Source: Heliopora coerulea (lineage: Eukaryota; Cnidaria; Anthozoa; Scleralcyonacea; Helioporidae). Taken from it: a DNA stretch of 64,000 nucleotides. The stretch's first letter is position 1. Every line of letters starts with the position of its first letter. Both the position numbers and the translations under genes were made by a program. The notes under the pieces are model-generated. The model searched no databases. It had not been told where the DNA came from and worked only from the letters and a program-made list of their open reading frames with translations. The stretch is taken from contig JASJOG010000003.1 in assembly GCA_030142905.1 (NCBI GenBank), positions 3,036,001 to 3,100,000 of the forward strand. The letters run 5' to 3'. Positions 43,241-54,398 of the stretch are shown one piece after another.

Positions 43241-45390
43241 GTCTCCCATGTCCAGTAACACATAGACCATAGTTTGTAACCCTGTAAATCTCTTTTTGAC
43301 TTCTTTCCTCAACATTTTCTTGTTTACATCTGCATGTTTCACTCTCACTACCTTTTTTCTTCCTGGCTTCTTTGACATTAACCTTTTTAACATCTTGTTC
43401 CCTCTCATTTTCATCCCAATGTTTTCCCTTTCCATCCCTCTAAAGGGTGCAAACTGCCTCCCCATCTGCTATACCACTGTTTCTCACATATTTTAAGGAT
43501 CACTATTAGCACATTGGTGTCACATGAGCCATGTAAATTTGTGGGGGCTGGTCCCCCATTTCCAACCAGTATATTGAACTTTATTGAACCTGTTCAACAA
43601 TTAAATTGTCTCGTATTCTGGATCTTGGCAACATTCATTTCTACAACCAATGTTTCCTTGTTGCAATGTGGAACAAACACACATTGCCATTTACCTAGTA
43701 ATCCCAAACGTTGTTACTTAGTGGTGAGCACCGAATCTGCTGACCATCTGGCAAATTGTTTGTAAAAACTGGATAGCCACCAGGAAATTAAAATACCAAA
43801 GTCAGTCAGTTCTCAGTTTTTTGGCCCCACCAATAAGTTAATGTTAGCAACCCCACTGATTGAGCAATTAGTAGTAAGTTACAGGTAGTTGCCTGGCTGA
43901 TATCAGAAATGAATAGGATTTCACAATTTACTATTGTGAAACTATGCTAATTAGCTCTAATTCATTTTGCTATTTACTTAATGGCTGATTGCTAGTGCAC
44001 TGGCAGTGAAAATTGAAGACTTTTTATGATTTATCATTCTAGAATCTGCCTGCTATCATGTCTATTTTCTACTGTATTAAGACAATTAGTCTTTATTAGA
44101 CAACCTCTGCTTAGGGCATAGTTGAATTTTTGTTGGGGGACTGATGATGAAAAACACTTAATATGATACATGCCAACAATATTTGTTTTAGCCTTCCAGA
44201 CATATCAAATTTCTTCTTGGGAGCCTCTCACCAATGTTGAGTGAACTATTTCACACACATGTACACACCAGTGGTGAGTACCATAATATTGTCAGTTGGA
44301 GTGAGACCAAGGTCTGGGACATTTGTATTGTGTGTTGGAGGCTGGAGCCCAACACAATTTCCACTGTGTGTGTAAAGGTAAGGTTGGCTTGCATGTGGTG
44401 TTATTTGGATGGAAATTTCTCCAGGTAGAAAGTGTCAAGTGCCACCAAATGGGAGGTTTATCATGAAATATCATCTTTATCTTATGTGGAGTTATTTTTT
44501 GGGGTTTTTTAAGGTTTGTGGTAGTTGAATGGGGAGTTGAACACCCAAGACCATCCTTCAATATCCCTTTGATTCATGATTTGAATGCAATTTACAGGTA
44601 CATTGACACCATGGTGACTGGTAATTTAAGAAGGCCATAAAAATAAGTTCTGTGATGTAAAGATGTAGAAAAAGAGAAATATACACCAAATGGGTATACT
44701 CTACACAGTTATCAAGAATTAGGAGCAGTTGGAAAGTAAAATTCTAAAAGACTTGTACACAAAGCAATTTTCTGTTGGTCCAGCAGTTAGCCAGGCCAGT
44801 ATAGTATGTATGTGTCACATAATGATTCATGAAACAAGTTTGCTGGGTGGACATACAGTTAACTTAAACACTCAGGATTTTAGACCTTCTGAGAGAGTTT
44901 CTGGTGCTATTTCAGTGTGAAATAGCAAGTCTAGGACAACAGAACCTACTACCAAACCAAGTCACTACCTATATGCCAGCAGTCCAGATAAGCTCTTAAC
45001 ACTTCCAGAACATCCTTGTTGAATTCTTAAACACTTGCAGAATAATTTTGTGGCTGTTAAAAGAGACTGGTAAGTGCCTCACAATTTTGTTATGCTGACT
45101 TTTGGTGCAGCAGCCACCATACCTGCCTGATGTGCTCTTATGACCCTGCTGTGTGAAACTTAAAAAAAAATCTGTATACAAAAGTGTAGGCCTAAAAGAA
45201 TTAAAAAGGTCAATGAATTCATCTGTCCAGAGCAGAAATAATCCCACTGAATATGATTATATAGTCTAGGAGTTGATAACATCAACCAACACTATGCAGC
45301 ATTTCACAATAATTAAGTTAAAATGTGCCCTAATGACCACTGTTTGCCCGTTGTGTAGCTGCAGCTGCAGTTCCCCCACCATGCAGACTA

Positions 45391-45460
45391 TGACTCACCT
45401 TGTACACTTATGACTAACATTGTACGTTTGTGACTCATCTTGTATACTGATGACTATTAC
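45391..45460 (+). repeat. 20-bp tandem repeat with TGACTCA units
   Basis: About 3.5 units of ATGACTCACCTTGTACACTT, with variants ATGACTAACATTGTACGTTT and GTGACTCATCTTGTATACTG. Confidence 0.75.
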
Positions 45461-46123
45461 TGAATAGTCAACTTGGGCTGCTACCTGGGTGCTATTTGTT
45501 TAGAGAATTTGGGCTCAGTAGGGCTGTTTTTATTAAACTATTACAAAGCATCATCAACCCATTAAAGGGCAAAAGGGTTCACATTGGTATTTTGCTCATT
45601 ACCTGGATGAGCCTGGGCATTAAAGGGTTAATAAGATGCCTTCTACACATTAAAGGAGCAAGTGGTCATTGATAAATTGCTGATAAGGATATTTGCAGGG
45701 TAAACAAGTACAAGTTTGCCAACAAGTTTTGAAATTATTATTAGTTTCATGGTTTGGCTATCACTGATCCCTCTCAGAATTAGGCAAGTTCTTTTTCCAC
45801 CTTTCTCTGCTATATACCTGTAGTTTACCTTGATATCTTCAACAATTATGGTGGCACATACATTATACTGTACCAAATTTACAATAAACATTTAATCACA
45901 AAGCTTTGCTTCATCACTCACATGTAATTAGCCAGTGTAAATATTTCTGCAACAACTGATCTGATGATTCATACAAGAAACCAATCTGCTGGAATGAGTA
46001 CAGCATGAAGCTACACAGCCATAGTCTTTCAGTTCAAATATTCTACTGAATGTGTTAACTATTAAAAAACATTTGTATAATAATGCAATTTGCTAAATTA
46101 CAAAGAATAATGAATTATCCTAT

Positions 46124-46129
46124 CTTTAA
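46124..46129 (-). terminator. Candidate ATTAAA poly(A) signal
   Basis: ATTAAA on the minus strand about 10 bases after the stop codon of the 46138-46932 gene. It is close to the stop, so the true signal may lie further on. Confidence 0.3.
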
Positions 46130-46137
46130 TATAAAAG

Positions 46138-46932
46138 TCACCATATTCCAGGAATTAACTTAAATGTGTTTCTTGTGTATTCAAGGTAAGCTGGGTCTTT
46201 TGACCACCTCCTCCTTGCTTGTGCTTCTTGGAATGGAATTCCAGAGACCTTGGTGAGAAGATACACCACAAAAGCTGGTGATGCAATACTTACGTATTGC
46301 CAACCATACAAGACAGACGAAGCTGGTAAAAATAGCCCGCACCACATTAATATCTCACCAAGGTAGTTAGGATACCTGCACACACTCCACAGACCAGATG
46401 TAATAAATCTTTTGTGATTCGAAGGATCACGCCTGAACTGTGACTTCTGATAGTCCGCTACAACCTCAATGCAAAATCCCACAGCCCAGAGACACCATCC
46501 GAGATAATCTTTCCAGTGTAGTGGCCGGTTGTTTCTTGAAGAATGCAACATAAAAGTTGGAAGCAAGGTCATGTAAACCCAAATGCCTTGGAAAGTCCAA
46601 AACACGAAAAACATTGTTGGGTTATCCCGAGCTTTGTTGAAACGACCATCTCCACCTTCTCGAAGGACTCTGGTGAAAAGGAACAACCCCAGTCGCAACC
46701 CCCAAGTAGTAATACATGTTGACTGAATGAGTTGTCGTGGATAAAACCTCCCTGTCCAAAATAATGTCTGCCAAACTAAATAGACAAACGTGGACGTTCC
46801 AGCAAGGTCAAAAAATTTCTCTGTCTTCAAAAGCGACGCAACTACCCAAAGGCTCCATTGTATACCAAAATCAACAACGGCTGCTTTAGCATAAGGAGAA
46901 TCAAGCATGGTCGACGAAAGAGTATTACCCAT
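46138..46932 (-). CDS. DUF1295 / steroid-reductase-fold membrane protein
   Basis: 264 residues in a single exon. Several hydrophobic segments (FVYLVWQTLFWTG, TMFFVFWTFQGIWVYM, WKDYLGWCLWAVGFC, LGEILMWCGLFLPASSVLYG) predict about six or seven membrane spans. The signature GLWSVCRYPNYLGEILMW is the conserved C-terminal NADPH-site motif of the DUF1295 and steroid 5-alpha-reductase/ICMT-like superfamily. The probable site is the endoplasmic reticulum, with reduction of a lipid or sterol-like substrate, but the substrate is unknown. Length is normal for the DUF1295 group. It is convergent with NDUFA2. The Met start MGNTLSSTM could allow N-myristoylation (Gly at position 2, Ser at 6). A pogo element lies 317 bp upstream. 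Confidence 0.85.
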   Translation of the reverse strand: MGNTLSSTMLDSPYAKAAVVDFGIQWSLWVVASLLKTEKFFDLAGTSTFVYLVWQTLFWTGRFYPRQLIQSTCITTWGLRLGLFLFTRVLREGGDGRFNKARDNPTMFFVFWTFQGIWVYMTLLPTFMLHSSRNNRPLHWKDYLGWCLWAVGFCIEVVADYQKSQFRRDPSNHKRFITSGLWSVCRYPNYLGEILMWCGLFLPASSVLYGWQYVSIASPAFVVYLLTKVSGIPFQEAQARRRWSKDPAYLEYTRNTFKLIPGIW

Positions 46933-47248
46933 TCCTAGATTTGATATCTTTGCAATGTAACTCGGACTGTTATGTAACCTTACGTCCTAGGCACTGTTGT
47001 GGCTAGCATGGATCACTGAATGGACACTGAAAGCTCGAACGAAATTTTTCTTCTTTCATCGTTATTTTTTTCTTTTGCTAACTAAATTTCCTTCCATAAT
47101 TTACTTCCAGATAGTATCACAATATTCGAATTTTAGCCCTTTTTTTTCAGAAATTAATAACACGATTCTACGTTCTGATGTATCCGATTAACTCTGAACG
47201 CGACTTGAGACTACATCACATACCTAGAACGAACAGTCTTTTACTATA
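46933..47248 (-). promoter_or_regulatory. Upstream region of the DUF1295 gene
   Basis: Short CpG-containing stretch between the start codon and the pogo terminus. It must contain the 5' UTR and core promoter unless transcription starts inside the transposon. No TATA box was assigned. Confidence 0.35.
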
Positions 47249-47595
47249 CAGTCGAACCCCTATTAAGCGGACACTTTCGGGACCTCGCTTAGATGTCCGC
47301 TTAAAAGGGGTGTCCGCTTAAAAGGGGTTTTGCAGAAAACACAACAGGGGGCAATTTTTCGTGTGATTTAAGTATCAAACAGTATATAATATAAAGCCTA
47401 CTAAATGTCTACGTTCAGAATTATTGTAATTAATCACTACTAATATTTCGCGTTTCTTAGTTCAGTAATTTGGAAAAAAATCTATAAACGTTTGCTTTTG
47501 AGTCTCCCGCGATAGTTTACAATATAAAACATAACAAAGTGTCTAAGCAAAAAATGATGTTCAATTACTTAAAATTTATTGAGCGTCTCTTACAG

Positions 47596-48046
47596 TCATT
47601 TGAAGAAGGAATCAATAAATGTTTGCTTTCGAGGCTCTCGCAGACGATAGTCTCTCAAAATGTCGGTTACATTTAACATAGCGTTAGAGAGGTCTTCATG
47701 ACCACGGAATTCTGCAAACTCTGCCAATTGCTCGGCAGTTCTGAGGGCTTCGAATGTAGACGTAATGACTGGTTCGCGAAGATTGCAGTCAAAGTCATTG
47801 TCTTCGTTGTCGTCATCAACGACTTCGCACATATCTTTCTGCTGTTTGGTTTGTGGTTCGCTGCTCTCGTGTAGTATTTCCTGAATAATCGAGGCTCTAA
47901 CATCGTCCGCCAGGTTGGTACGTCACTGTTGATTAGTTCTTCACAAGTTGTAAGCTCGTCTTCAGCATCCAAAAATTCTCGAGCTGATATATAGTCTGGC
48001 ATGTTAAGCATGGTGCATAACTCTTCGAGACTTTGCATCTCTTCAC
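47596..48046 (-). pseudogene. pogo transposase, C-terminal part (separated by hAT insertion)
   Basis: Continues the transposase after the inserted hAT element: GEEMQSLEELCTMLN, then a frameshift near 47925, then MCEVVDDDNEDNDF and FEALRTAEQLAEFAEF, ending RKQTFIDSFFK. The final IDSFF-type end is common in Tigger/jerky proteins. The first codons join in frame to the part at 51248 when the insert and one CAGCG copy are removed. Confidence 0.85.
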
Positions 48047-48051
48047 CAGCG

Positions 48052-51000
48052 CAGGGGCGGATCTAGGGGGGGTGGATTGGGTGGCTAGCCACCCCCCATT
48101 TGACTCAACTAACGTTGGTCTGCCATTTACCTCTTCCCAGTTTATGCCCGAATTTATGTAAAATATTATAATTTGAAAGTGTTAATAATTCCATATGTGT
48201 TACACATAAGCAATAAAATACGATAAAGTAAATTGTGATACAACTACACCTGTCAGCTGCTGATATTTGATACTTCTTATCACACAGTACATGATATTGT
48301 GGCTAACATAAAGTTCTTCAGAACTTTCGGCTCCGCTGCCCTACATGCCGCCGTGTGTTAAAAACATGGCGGCGTGAAACATGTAAATTAGCGTTGTTTT
48401 GCATAACTGACTTTTCGATCACAATGAAACGACGTAGACAGAACACTTTGGATGCTTTTCTTACAAAAGAAGTTCCTGGACAAGGAGAAGGCTCAAACAA
48501 TTCAACAACTTCTAATGAACGTCAAAGTCAGCCAGAGCAAGATCGTATCAATACTTTCGATTCAAACTCGACAGCAACTCCACTGGCTGCACAAGTCCCT
48601 CAGACTGCTCAAGCTGGTCATTCAAAAGAAGTTGACCAAAATGTCTTGATGCTTGTCGCGCCCTATGACGTAAGTGAAATTCTTATCGCTCAGAAAATGG
48701 GAAGAACATTAAGTGACGCTAATAAAGTAGATTTTCTCGACAAATGCTGGCGACCAGCAGCATCCGATGCTGATCATCTTGATAAACGACAGTTTGGACC
48801 CAAGGAGACCATTTGCTTTCAACTTAAATGGCTAGATCAACGTAGATGGCTGGCTTACAGTGCACACATCGAATTTAGAGGAGGTTGGTGTTTGTCATGT
48901 CTTCTCTTTCTAACTAATCGAGAGAAAGAGTCATTAGGAGTCTTTGTGAAAACACCATTTACAAACTATAACAAGTCCAAAGAGAAGCTTGATGCTTACG
49001 AAACTACAGAGTACCACAAGAGATGTATCGAACGTGCTGGTTGTATTCGGGCCCAGATTGCAAATATTGAAAACCGCATCGATACACAGATCAATACAAT
49101 AGCTCTGCAGAATGTCCAGAGAAATAAAGCAGTACTGCCTTTTATCGTAGATGCTGTTCTGCTGTGTGTGAAGCAGCAGCTTGCTTTGCGCGGACACAGG
49201 GACGATGACGTAGAATTTGATCAACCGCCTACAAGCAATGAAGGTAATTTCGTCACCATTGTACGACTCCTGGCCGATAGCAACCCTGTTCTAAAAGAGT
49301 ATCTTACTTCAGGGCCACGAAACGCTCGGTATACAAGCAAAACCATCCAAAACGAACTCATTGAAGTGATTGCTGACTTGATTAGTGACTACTTCCGCCA
49401 GTGCCTTGAAAAGAGCCCCCATTTCGCTTTAATTGGCGACGAGACGACATCTCAGGGACGGGAAGTTTTGTCGGTGTGTCTCCGCCTACTTGACTTCATC
49501 GCTAACCCATCCAAACCAACAAAGCGTGAAGTTTTAATCGATATGTGTGATTTGCGTAAAATCACTGGAGAGGCTATAGCCACCGCATTTCGAGATAGCT
49601 TAGAGAGGCAAGGAATCAATCTCGCAAATTGTCGGGCCAGGCTTACGACACGACTGCGTCGATGAGCTCAGATAAGAAAGGCGTTCAAGCTGAAATAGGC
49701 AAGTTTGCACCAGATGCAGAATATCAAGGTTGCTGCCTTCATTCTCTTAACCTTGTGATCTGTCAAGCTTGCAAAATTCCGTCAATTCAAAATATGATGG
49801 ATTCATGTCGAGAACTATACAGTTTCTTCGACAACTCCCCCAAACGCCAAAAATTCTTTGAAGTTATCATCCACGCCTTCTCGCCAGAAAATAAGAAGAA
49901 AAAGCTAAAGAGTTTATGCAAGACCCGGTGGATCGAAAGGCACTCCACGTTTGAAACCATTTTCGACTTGTATGAGTATATCGTCATCACACTGAATGAA
50001 ATATGTGAGCCACAAACGATGACCGTTTTTATCAGAATAACGAGACATGGGACTGGGATGCCAAAACCAAGACCATGGCAAATGGACTGCGGCACATTAT
50101 GAGCAACTTTGGACACGTTGTCAACTTCGTTTGTGCCAAGGAACTACTGGAGCCTATGCGACCACTTGTCTGCGCCCTACAAGGCGAACTCATGGAAGTA
50201 TATTTCGGATTCCAGAAAATTGAAGAAGTCATCTGTTGCTACCAAGAGATACGCAGTGAAATCAATGCATGGTTTCAGCTCATGTATGAAAAAGTCAAGA
50301 CTCTGGCAGAAATGGTTGGGTCGACTGAACAACGCCCGCGAGTTTGCAGTCGACAAAGGAATCGAGAAAACTGCCCAGCTGAGACAGTACAAGAATACTG
50401 GAGACGAACGGTGGCAATACCGTTTGTTGATGTTATCTGCTCGGAATTACAATGTCGCTTTAGTGAGGACAAAAGAGCGCATTATGAGCTGTGTGCCTTG
50501 ATTCCTCAGGTTATCGTCACAAAGAGAATGGAGGCTGTAGTAGAACTCGGCCGAGTTTTACACGAGAAATGGAATCACGTGATGCCGCTACCATCGGCTT
50601 TTGACAGTGAACTTTTACGCTGGATGAACTGCTGGAAACGACAACCGCAGCCAGTTGCAAGCAGCTCAGTTACGTCTATTCTGGCAACACATGCGGACAA
50701 CATATTCTTCCCAAACGTGAGAGAACTTCTGAAGATTCTTCCTGTTTTGCCCATAGGTAGCACAGAAGCAGAGCGATCATTCTCATGCATTCGTAGAATT
50801 CATACTTGGCTTCGGAGCTCCATGACGACCTCCCGACTTTCCAATTTGGCTGTTGCTGCCATGCACAGTCACACGACAATTCCGATCAACAGAAACCAGA
50901 TTTGTGAACGTTTCATGGCCCTACACCCCAGAAGAATGAATGCATCTTCGCTTTTCATAGACGATTAAAACAAATATTTTTCAACAATCGGTTAAAGGTA

Positions 51001-51242
51001 CTAACTGACTGTTGTGTTCGGTTTATAACAATTCTATAAATGACTGAAGTTAAAGCTTTTAATTACCTAAAAGTGTATGCATTGAATATTTTTAATAGTC
51101 CAAATATATTCACTGTATTTCGTATGTTCCTAAAACTAAAACTCTTCTTAAAAACCGCTCTGGAAGCGCTACAGACTGCACCTAAAAAGCCCAGGATTTG
51201 CCCTTGGCCACCCCCCTTTTAAATATCCTAGATCCGCCACTG
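48052..51242 (+). mobile_element. hAT transposon with 5-bp target duplication, inserted in the pogo transposase gene
   Basis: The termini CAGGGGCGGATCTAGG and CCTAGATCCGCCACTG are inverted copies. CAGCG is duplicated on both sides (48047-48051, 51243-51247). The unit is 3191 bp. Removing it and one duplicate restores the pogo transposase frame, DDDPFA followed by GEEMQ. It encodes a hAT transposase in plus orientation, broken by two single-base losses. Confidence 0.93.
48355..50968 (+). pseudogene. hAT transposase of the TTF-finger/ZMYM-like group (two frameshifts)
   Basis: Probably starts at 48424 (MKRRRQNTLDAFL) with an IDAF/LDAFL-like N-terminal motif. A TTF-type finger region follows (LKWLDQRRWLAYS, GGWCLSCLLF). 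The catalytic core has LIGDETTSQGREVLSV, GCCLHSLNLVI (C-x2-H) and the C-terminal dimerisation block IGSTEAERSFSCIRRIH, WLRSSM. One base appears lost in a G run near 49637 (LANC to GQAYDTT) and another in an A run near 50015. Otherwise all parts are in order, so decay is recent. Confidence 0.9.
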
Positions 51243-51247
51243 CAGCG

Positions 51248-52738
51248 AAAGGATCATCGTCCTCATCTGTTGCACCGATTTCCTCTGGGAAAAGACCAAC
51301 TTTCAGGAAGCACTTCTTGATGATCTCCTCGCTTGTTTCATCCCAAGCCTTTTTCCCCCATTGTATCGACATGAGTACATGAACAGATTTGGTTATCTCA
51401 CTTGCCATCAATTTTCCATCAACTTTGCTGCACACGTACCGCAATAACATGCGCTTTGTCTTTACTTTCCACTGCTTGATAATTCCGGCGTCTAGTGGTT
51501 GGCTTCGAGACGTTGTATTTTTTGGCAAAAACGCGAGCTTGATGTTGGTGAAGTGGTCTGTTGATGTTGGTGAAGGTAATGGCGGATGACAAGGAGCGTT
51601 ATCGATAAACAGAATAATTTTGCGGTTTTGGCGTTTCATACGTCGGTTGAGCTGATGAACAATCTCTTCGAATATTTCTGATGTCATCCATGCTTTCTTA
51701 TTGGCAAAATAATGACAACTGTATGGCCGATTCTTATCTTTCAAGCTCTTAAAGCACCGCGGTTTCACGCTCATTCCAATAACAATTGGAGGCTCTTTAC
51801 CGCCGCCTGCATTCACAAAAAATGCCCACGTCAACCGTTGCTTCGCTTTTTTGCCGCCTCGACATCTTTTTCCTCTTTCAGATAGACTTTTCTCTGGAAG
51901 GGCTTTCCAAAACAAGCCGGTTTCATCCATATTCCAAACGTCTTGCAGGTTGATATCCTCTTACTAATTCGCGAGCTCGCTCTGCCCAACTGGTCATAGT
52001 TTCCTCGTTCACGTCTCCTTCCTCACCGGCCACATTGATTTGCGTTATATTGTAACGTTTCTTCCATCTATCCAACCATCCATTCGACGCAGCAAAATTT
52101 ACAGGGTCCTCGCCTAGTTTTTGAGCAATAAGGAGAGCCTCCTCCTGAAGCATCGGTCCACTGACAGGTATATTGGAGTTACGGCAAGTAACATACCATT
52201 TCCACAGACAGTCATTTACATGTGGAAAGTTCTGTTGGCGACCCCTCTTTTTCCCAGGACGACCTTCTTTGCTCTCCCATTCTGCAAAGATTTGTTTTTC
52301 TGATTTTAAATTCAAAGATACCTGCGTTTTACCACAGCCAAATTTTTCTGCTAATTTTCTGACGCCGAATGTTGGGGTTTTTTTGTGGAATGCGAGAAGC
52401 TCAACTCGTTGCAATAAGTCAAGATACTGGCGTTTGGAGGTGGCCTTAGCCTTAGGTTTAACTGTTTCTGTTTTACGAGCGGACACGTCTCCACGATTTG
52501 AACCACAGGTCGGGTTTTTGACAGAAACTATTTCAAAGCTTCTTCTTGTTTCATCATTTTTTAACCAGAGATTGTCGTTACACTTCATGCAGTTTCCGAC
52601 ACAATACCCTGCTTTCCAGCCTTCCACTGTTTCGGGTGCGAATACAGAGCATTTTCCCGACTTATTGCACACTGCCACTTTACATGTTAAGCACGTATAA
52701 GCTGTATCAGTGCCACATTGTATACATTTATTTTCCAT
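51248..52738 (-). pseudogene. pogo/Tigger transposase, N-terminal and catalytic parts
   Basis: Starts at 52738 with a Cys-rich domain (CIQCGTDTAYTCLTCKVAVC, NCMKC), then a basic linker, a psq/CENP-B-type helix-turn-helix (LLAFHKKTPTFGVRKLAEKF, GCGKTQVS), a CENP-B-like DNA-binding domain (PVSGPMLQEEALLIAQKLG, FAASNGWLDRWKKRY), and the DDE_1 core with NMDETGLFWK, ILFIDNAPCHPP and SQPLDAGIIKQWK. The catalytic triad is D-D-D with 36 residues between the last two. One extra base near 51952 breaks the frame just before the first catalytic Asp. The frame then runs to the hAT insertion. Confidence 0.93.
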
Positions 52739-53128
52739 AGCAGAACAATCGTAGCCCCTGGCTTCCCTTTAAATGAGTGTTTTGATTTTTGTTTTTGCAA
52801 AGGTTTAGCCTAATTAGGAAATGGCTAAATGCTGTTGACAGTTACAATATGGCCAAACTTTTGGTAGTTTGAATTGTGGGCTGTTATAATAAAACATACA
52901 CAATTTTGTATGTTGTAAAATTTTATGCTCCGAAGCCTGCGAGAACGCAATACCCTTTGGCACTTCATTGCCATGCTTTTAGAAAATAAATTAAGCTAAA
53001 AAGATACAACTGTCCACATTATGTGACACAAATACACCTACGTCGGTGCTTTTAAGAGCTTTGCCAACATCCGGCAATAGCCTCCTCTGCAGGCCTGCCA
53101 GCGAGCAATTGTTTGCAGAAAAAAAGCA
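52739..53128. promoter_or_regulatory. Divergent intergenic region inside the pogo element
   Basis: 390 bases between the transposase start (minus) and the HIRAN-like start (plus). A shared bidirectional promoter is inferred from layout alone. Confidence 0.4.
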
Positions 53129-53545
53129 TTGTCAATGGATGTCGTACGAGTGAAATCATTTGTTCGTGGTTATCACGTTTATTTGGATATATGGAAAGCT
53201 AAAATAGGTGATGAACACCGTCTCAAGCGAGAGCCAAACAACACGGACGATAAAAATGCAGCCGCTGTTGTTCGCGAAAGGCAAAAATTAAACTCTTCAC
53301 AGCCATCCGATGAAGTCCTGTCGATAAATTCTTCTATTCACCCAAATGAAATGTCGGATGGCAACGAGATTATTGGTCATATCCCTAAGTTGATGGCACT
53401 GTGGGTTACAAAATTTTTAAAGCGCGCAACAAACTGTGGAACTGTTGCAATCACGGGTAAACATGTCAACAGAGGGCTGGTTATGGTGTGGAAGTCCCCT
53501 GCCAGTACACATTTCAAGGAGACAATTTTTCGTGTAACTGGCTAA
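53129..53545 (+). CDS. HIRAN-like domain protein encoded by the pogo element
   Basis: 138 residues, no disruptions. VRGYHVYLDIWKAKIGDEHR, LKREPNNTDDKNAAAVV and EIIGHIPKLMALWVTKFLKR match the order of a HIRAN domain: strand, RxxxxR-P-NxxDxxA core, then vGhlP and helix. An inserted Ser-rich loop lies at about residues 55-83. The C-terminus ends RVTG. HIRAN domains occur in HLTF and SWI/SNF-type proteins, where they bind DNA 3' ends. The gene is inside the TIRs and diverges from the transposase, so an accessory role in transposition is possible. ATTAAA at 53554 may be its poly(A) signal. A start one codon later (MDVVRV) is equally possible. Confidence 0.7.
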   Translation: MSMDVVRVKSFVRGYHVYLDIWKAKIGDEHRLKREPNNTDDKNAAAVVRERQKLNSSQPSDEVLSINSSIHPNEMSDGNEIIGHIPKLMALWVTKFLKRATNCGTVAITGKHVNRGLVMVWKSPASTHFKETIFRVTG

Positions 53546-54398
53546 AGGACAAATTAAAGAACGAAAAATTTAACGTAGAGAATTAGTTCATGCATGCTGT
53601 ATTATGTATCTTGAATATTACTACGGAACAGTACTGAACATTAAGCAGATATAGATGTGTAAATTACTGAATATTTACTGTTGTTGCTATAAAATATTGG
53701 GCCATCTGTTGTCTGTCCGCTTAAAAGGGGTTGATTTGTTCATTGGGACCACCTGTGAGGTGTCCGCTTCCGTTAAAGAGAGGTGTCCGCCTAATAGAGG
53801 TTATATTATTAGTATTTTATAAAAGAAACGATTGGGACCTGAGTTTGGTGTCCGTTTAAAAGGGGTGTCCGCTTAAAAGAGGTGTCCGCTATTAGGGGTT
53901 CGACTGTAATTGTATCGCGTGAATGGACCCTGAGAACCATTGATAAAGAATCTTTGAAGCTTGGATTTTGAGTCAACTTGGTCGTCTATGGCCAGTGATG
54001 TGCGTCACAGTTTCGGAACAGCTTTGACGATAAACTTAAAACATTTGGCAACCTTTTAGTGGTTTTGTGTGGTAACAACTTAGCATTTGATGTCAATAGT
54101 CAACGCTGACTCAGGGGCCGTTTACACGAGCCCGGGTTGGCGCCCAACCCAGGTCAACCCGTCTACGAATAAACTGCTGTTAGCGTTTACACGATAGCCG
54201 GGTCAACCCGTCTTGCCGGGTTACCCGCTTCAAGACCCGAGTCGACCAGGTGTCAAATTTTTGTCAATTTTTCCATGTAAACACGGGTTGACTTGACTCG
54301 GGCTCGTGTAAAGTATCAGCATTACGATAGTTTTGATTAGTTTTCACTTTTTTGCGTCAAGCCGAAGTTGCAGTTTATGTCGTCCGTCTGCTGGAAAG

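Larger units (their letters stand above)
42551..46123. other. CpG-poor intergenic region between convergent genes
   Basis: No further exon was recognised. Contents are an inverted partial copy of the 35236-35711 MITE (about 42950-43240) and a 20-bp tandem repeat at 45391-45460. The CpG-poor state continues to the 3' end of the minus-strand gene. Confidence 0.6.
47249..53906. mobile_element. pogo/Tigger transposon carrying two genes
   Basis: The termini CAGTCGAACCCCTATTAAGC and (inverted) CAGTCGAACCCCTAATAGCG are flanked by TA at 47247-47248 and 53907-53908. Each end holds several copies of TGTCCGCTTAAAAGGGG, likely transposase binding sites (47298-47336; 53713-53730, 53850-53890). Without the inserted hAT element and its duplicated 5 bases the unit is about 3.46 kb. 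It encodes a minus-strand transposase and a plus-strand HIRAN-like protein, divergent from a 390-bp centre. Confidence 0.9.

Noticed and set aside
43232..43465. 77-aa basic minus-strand frame (KPGRKKVVRVKHADVNKK)
   Set aside because: Next to and partly within a MITE copy, no family match and no splice partners.
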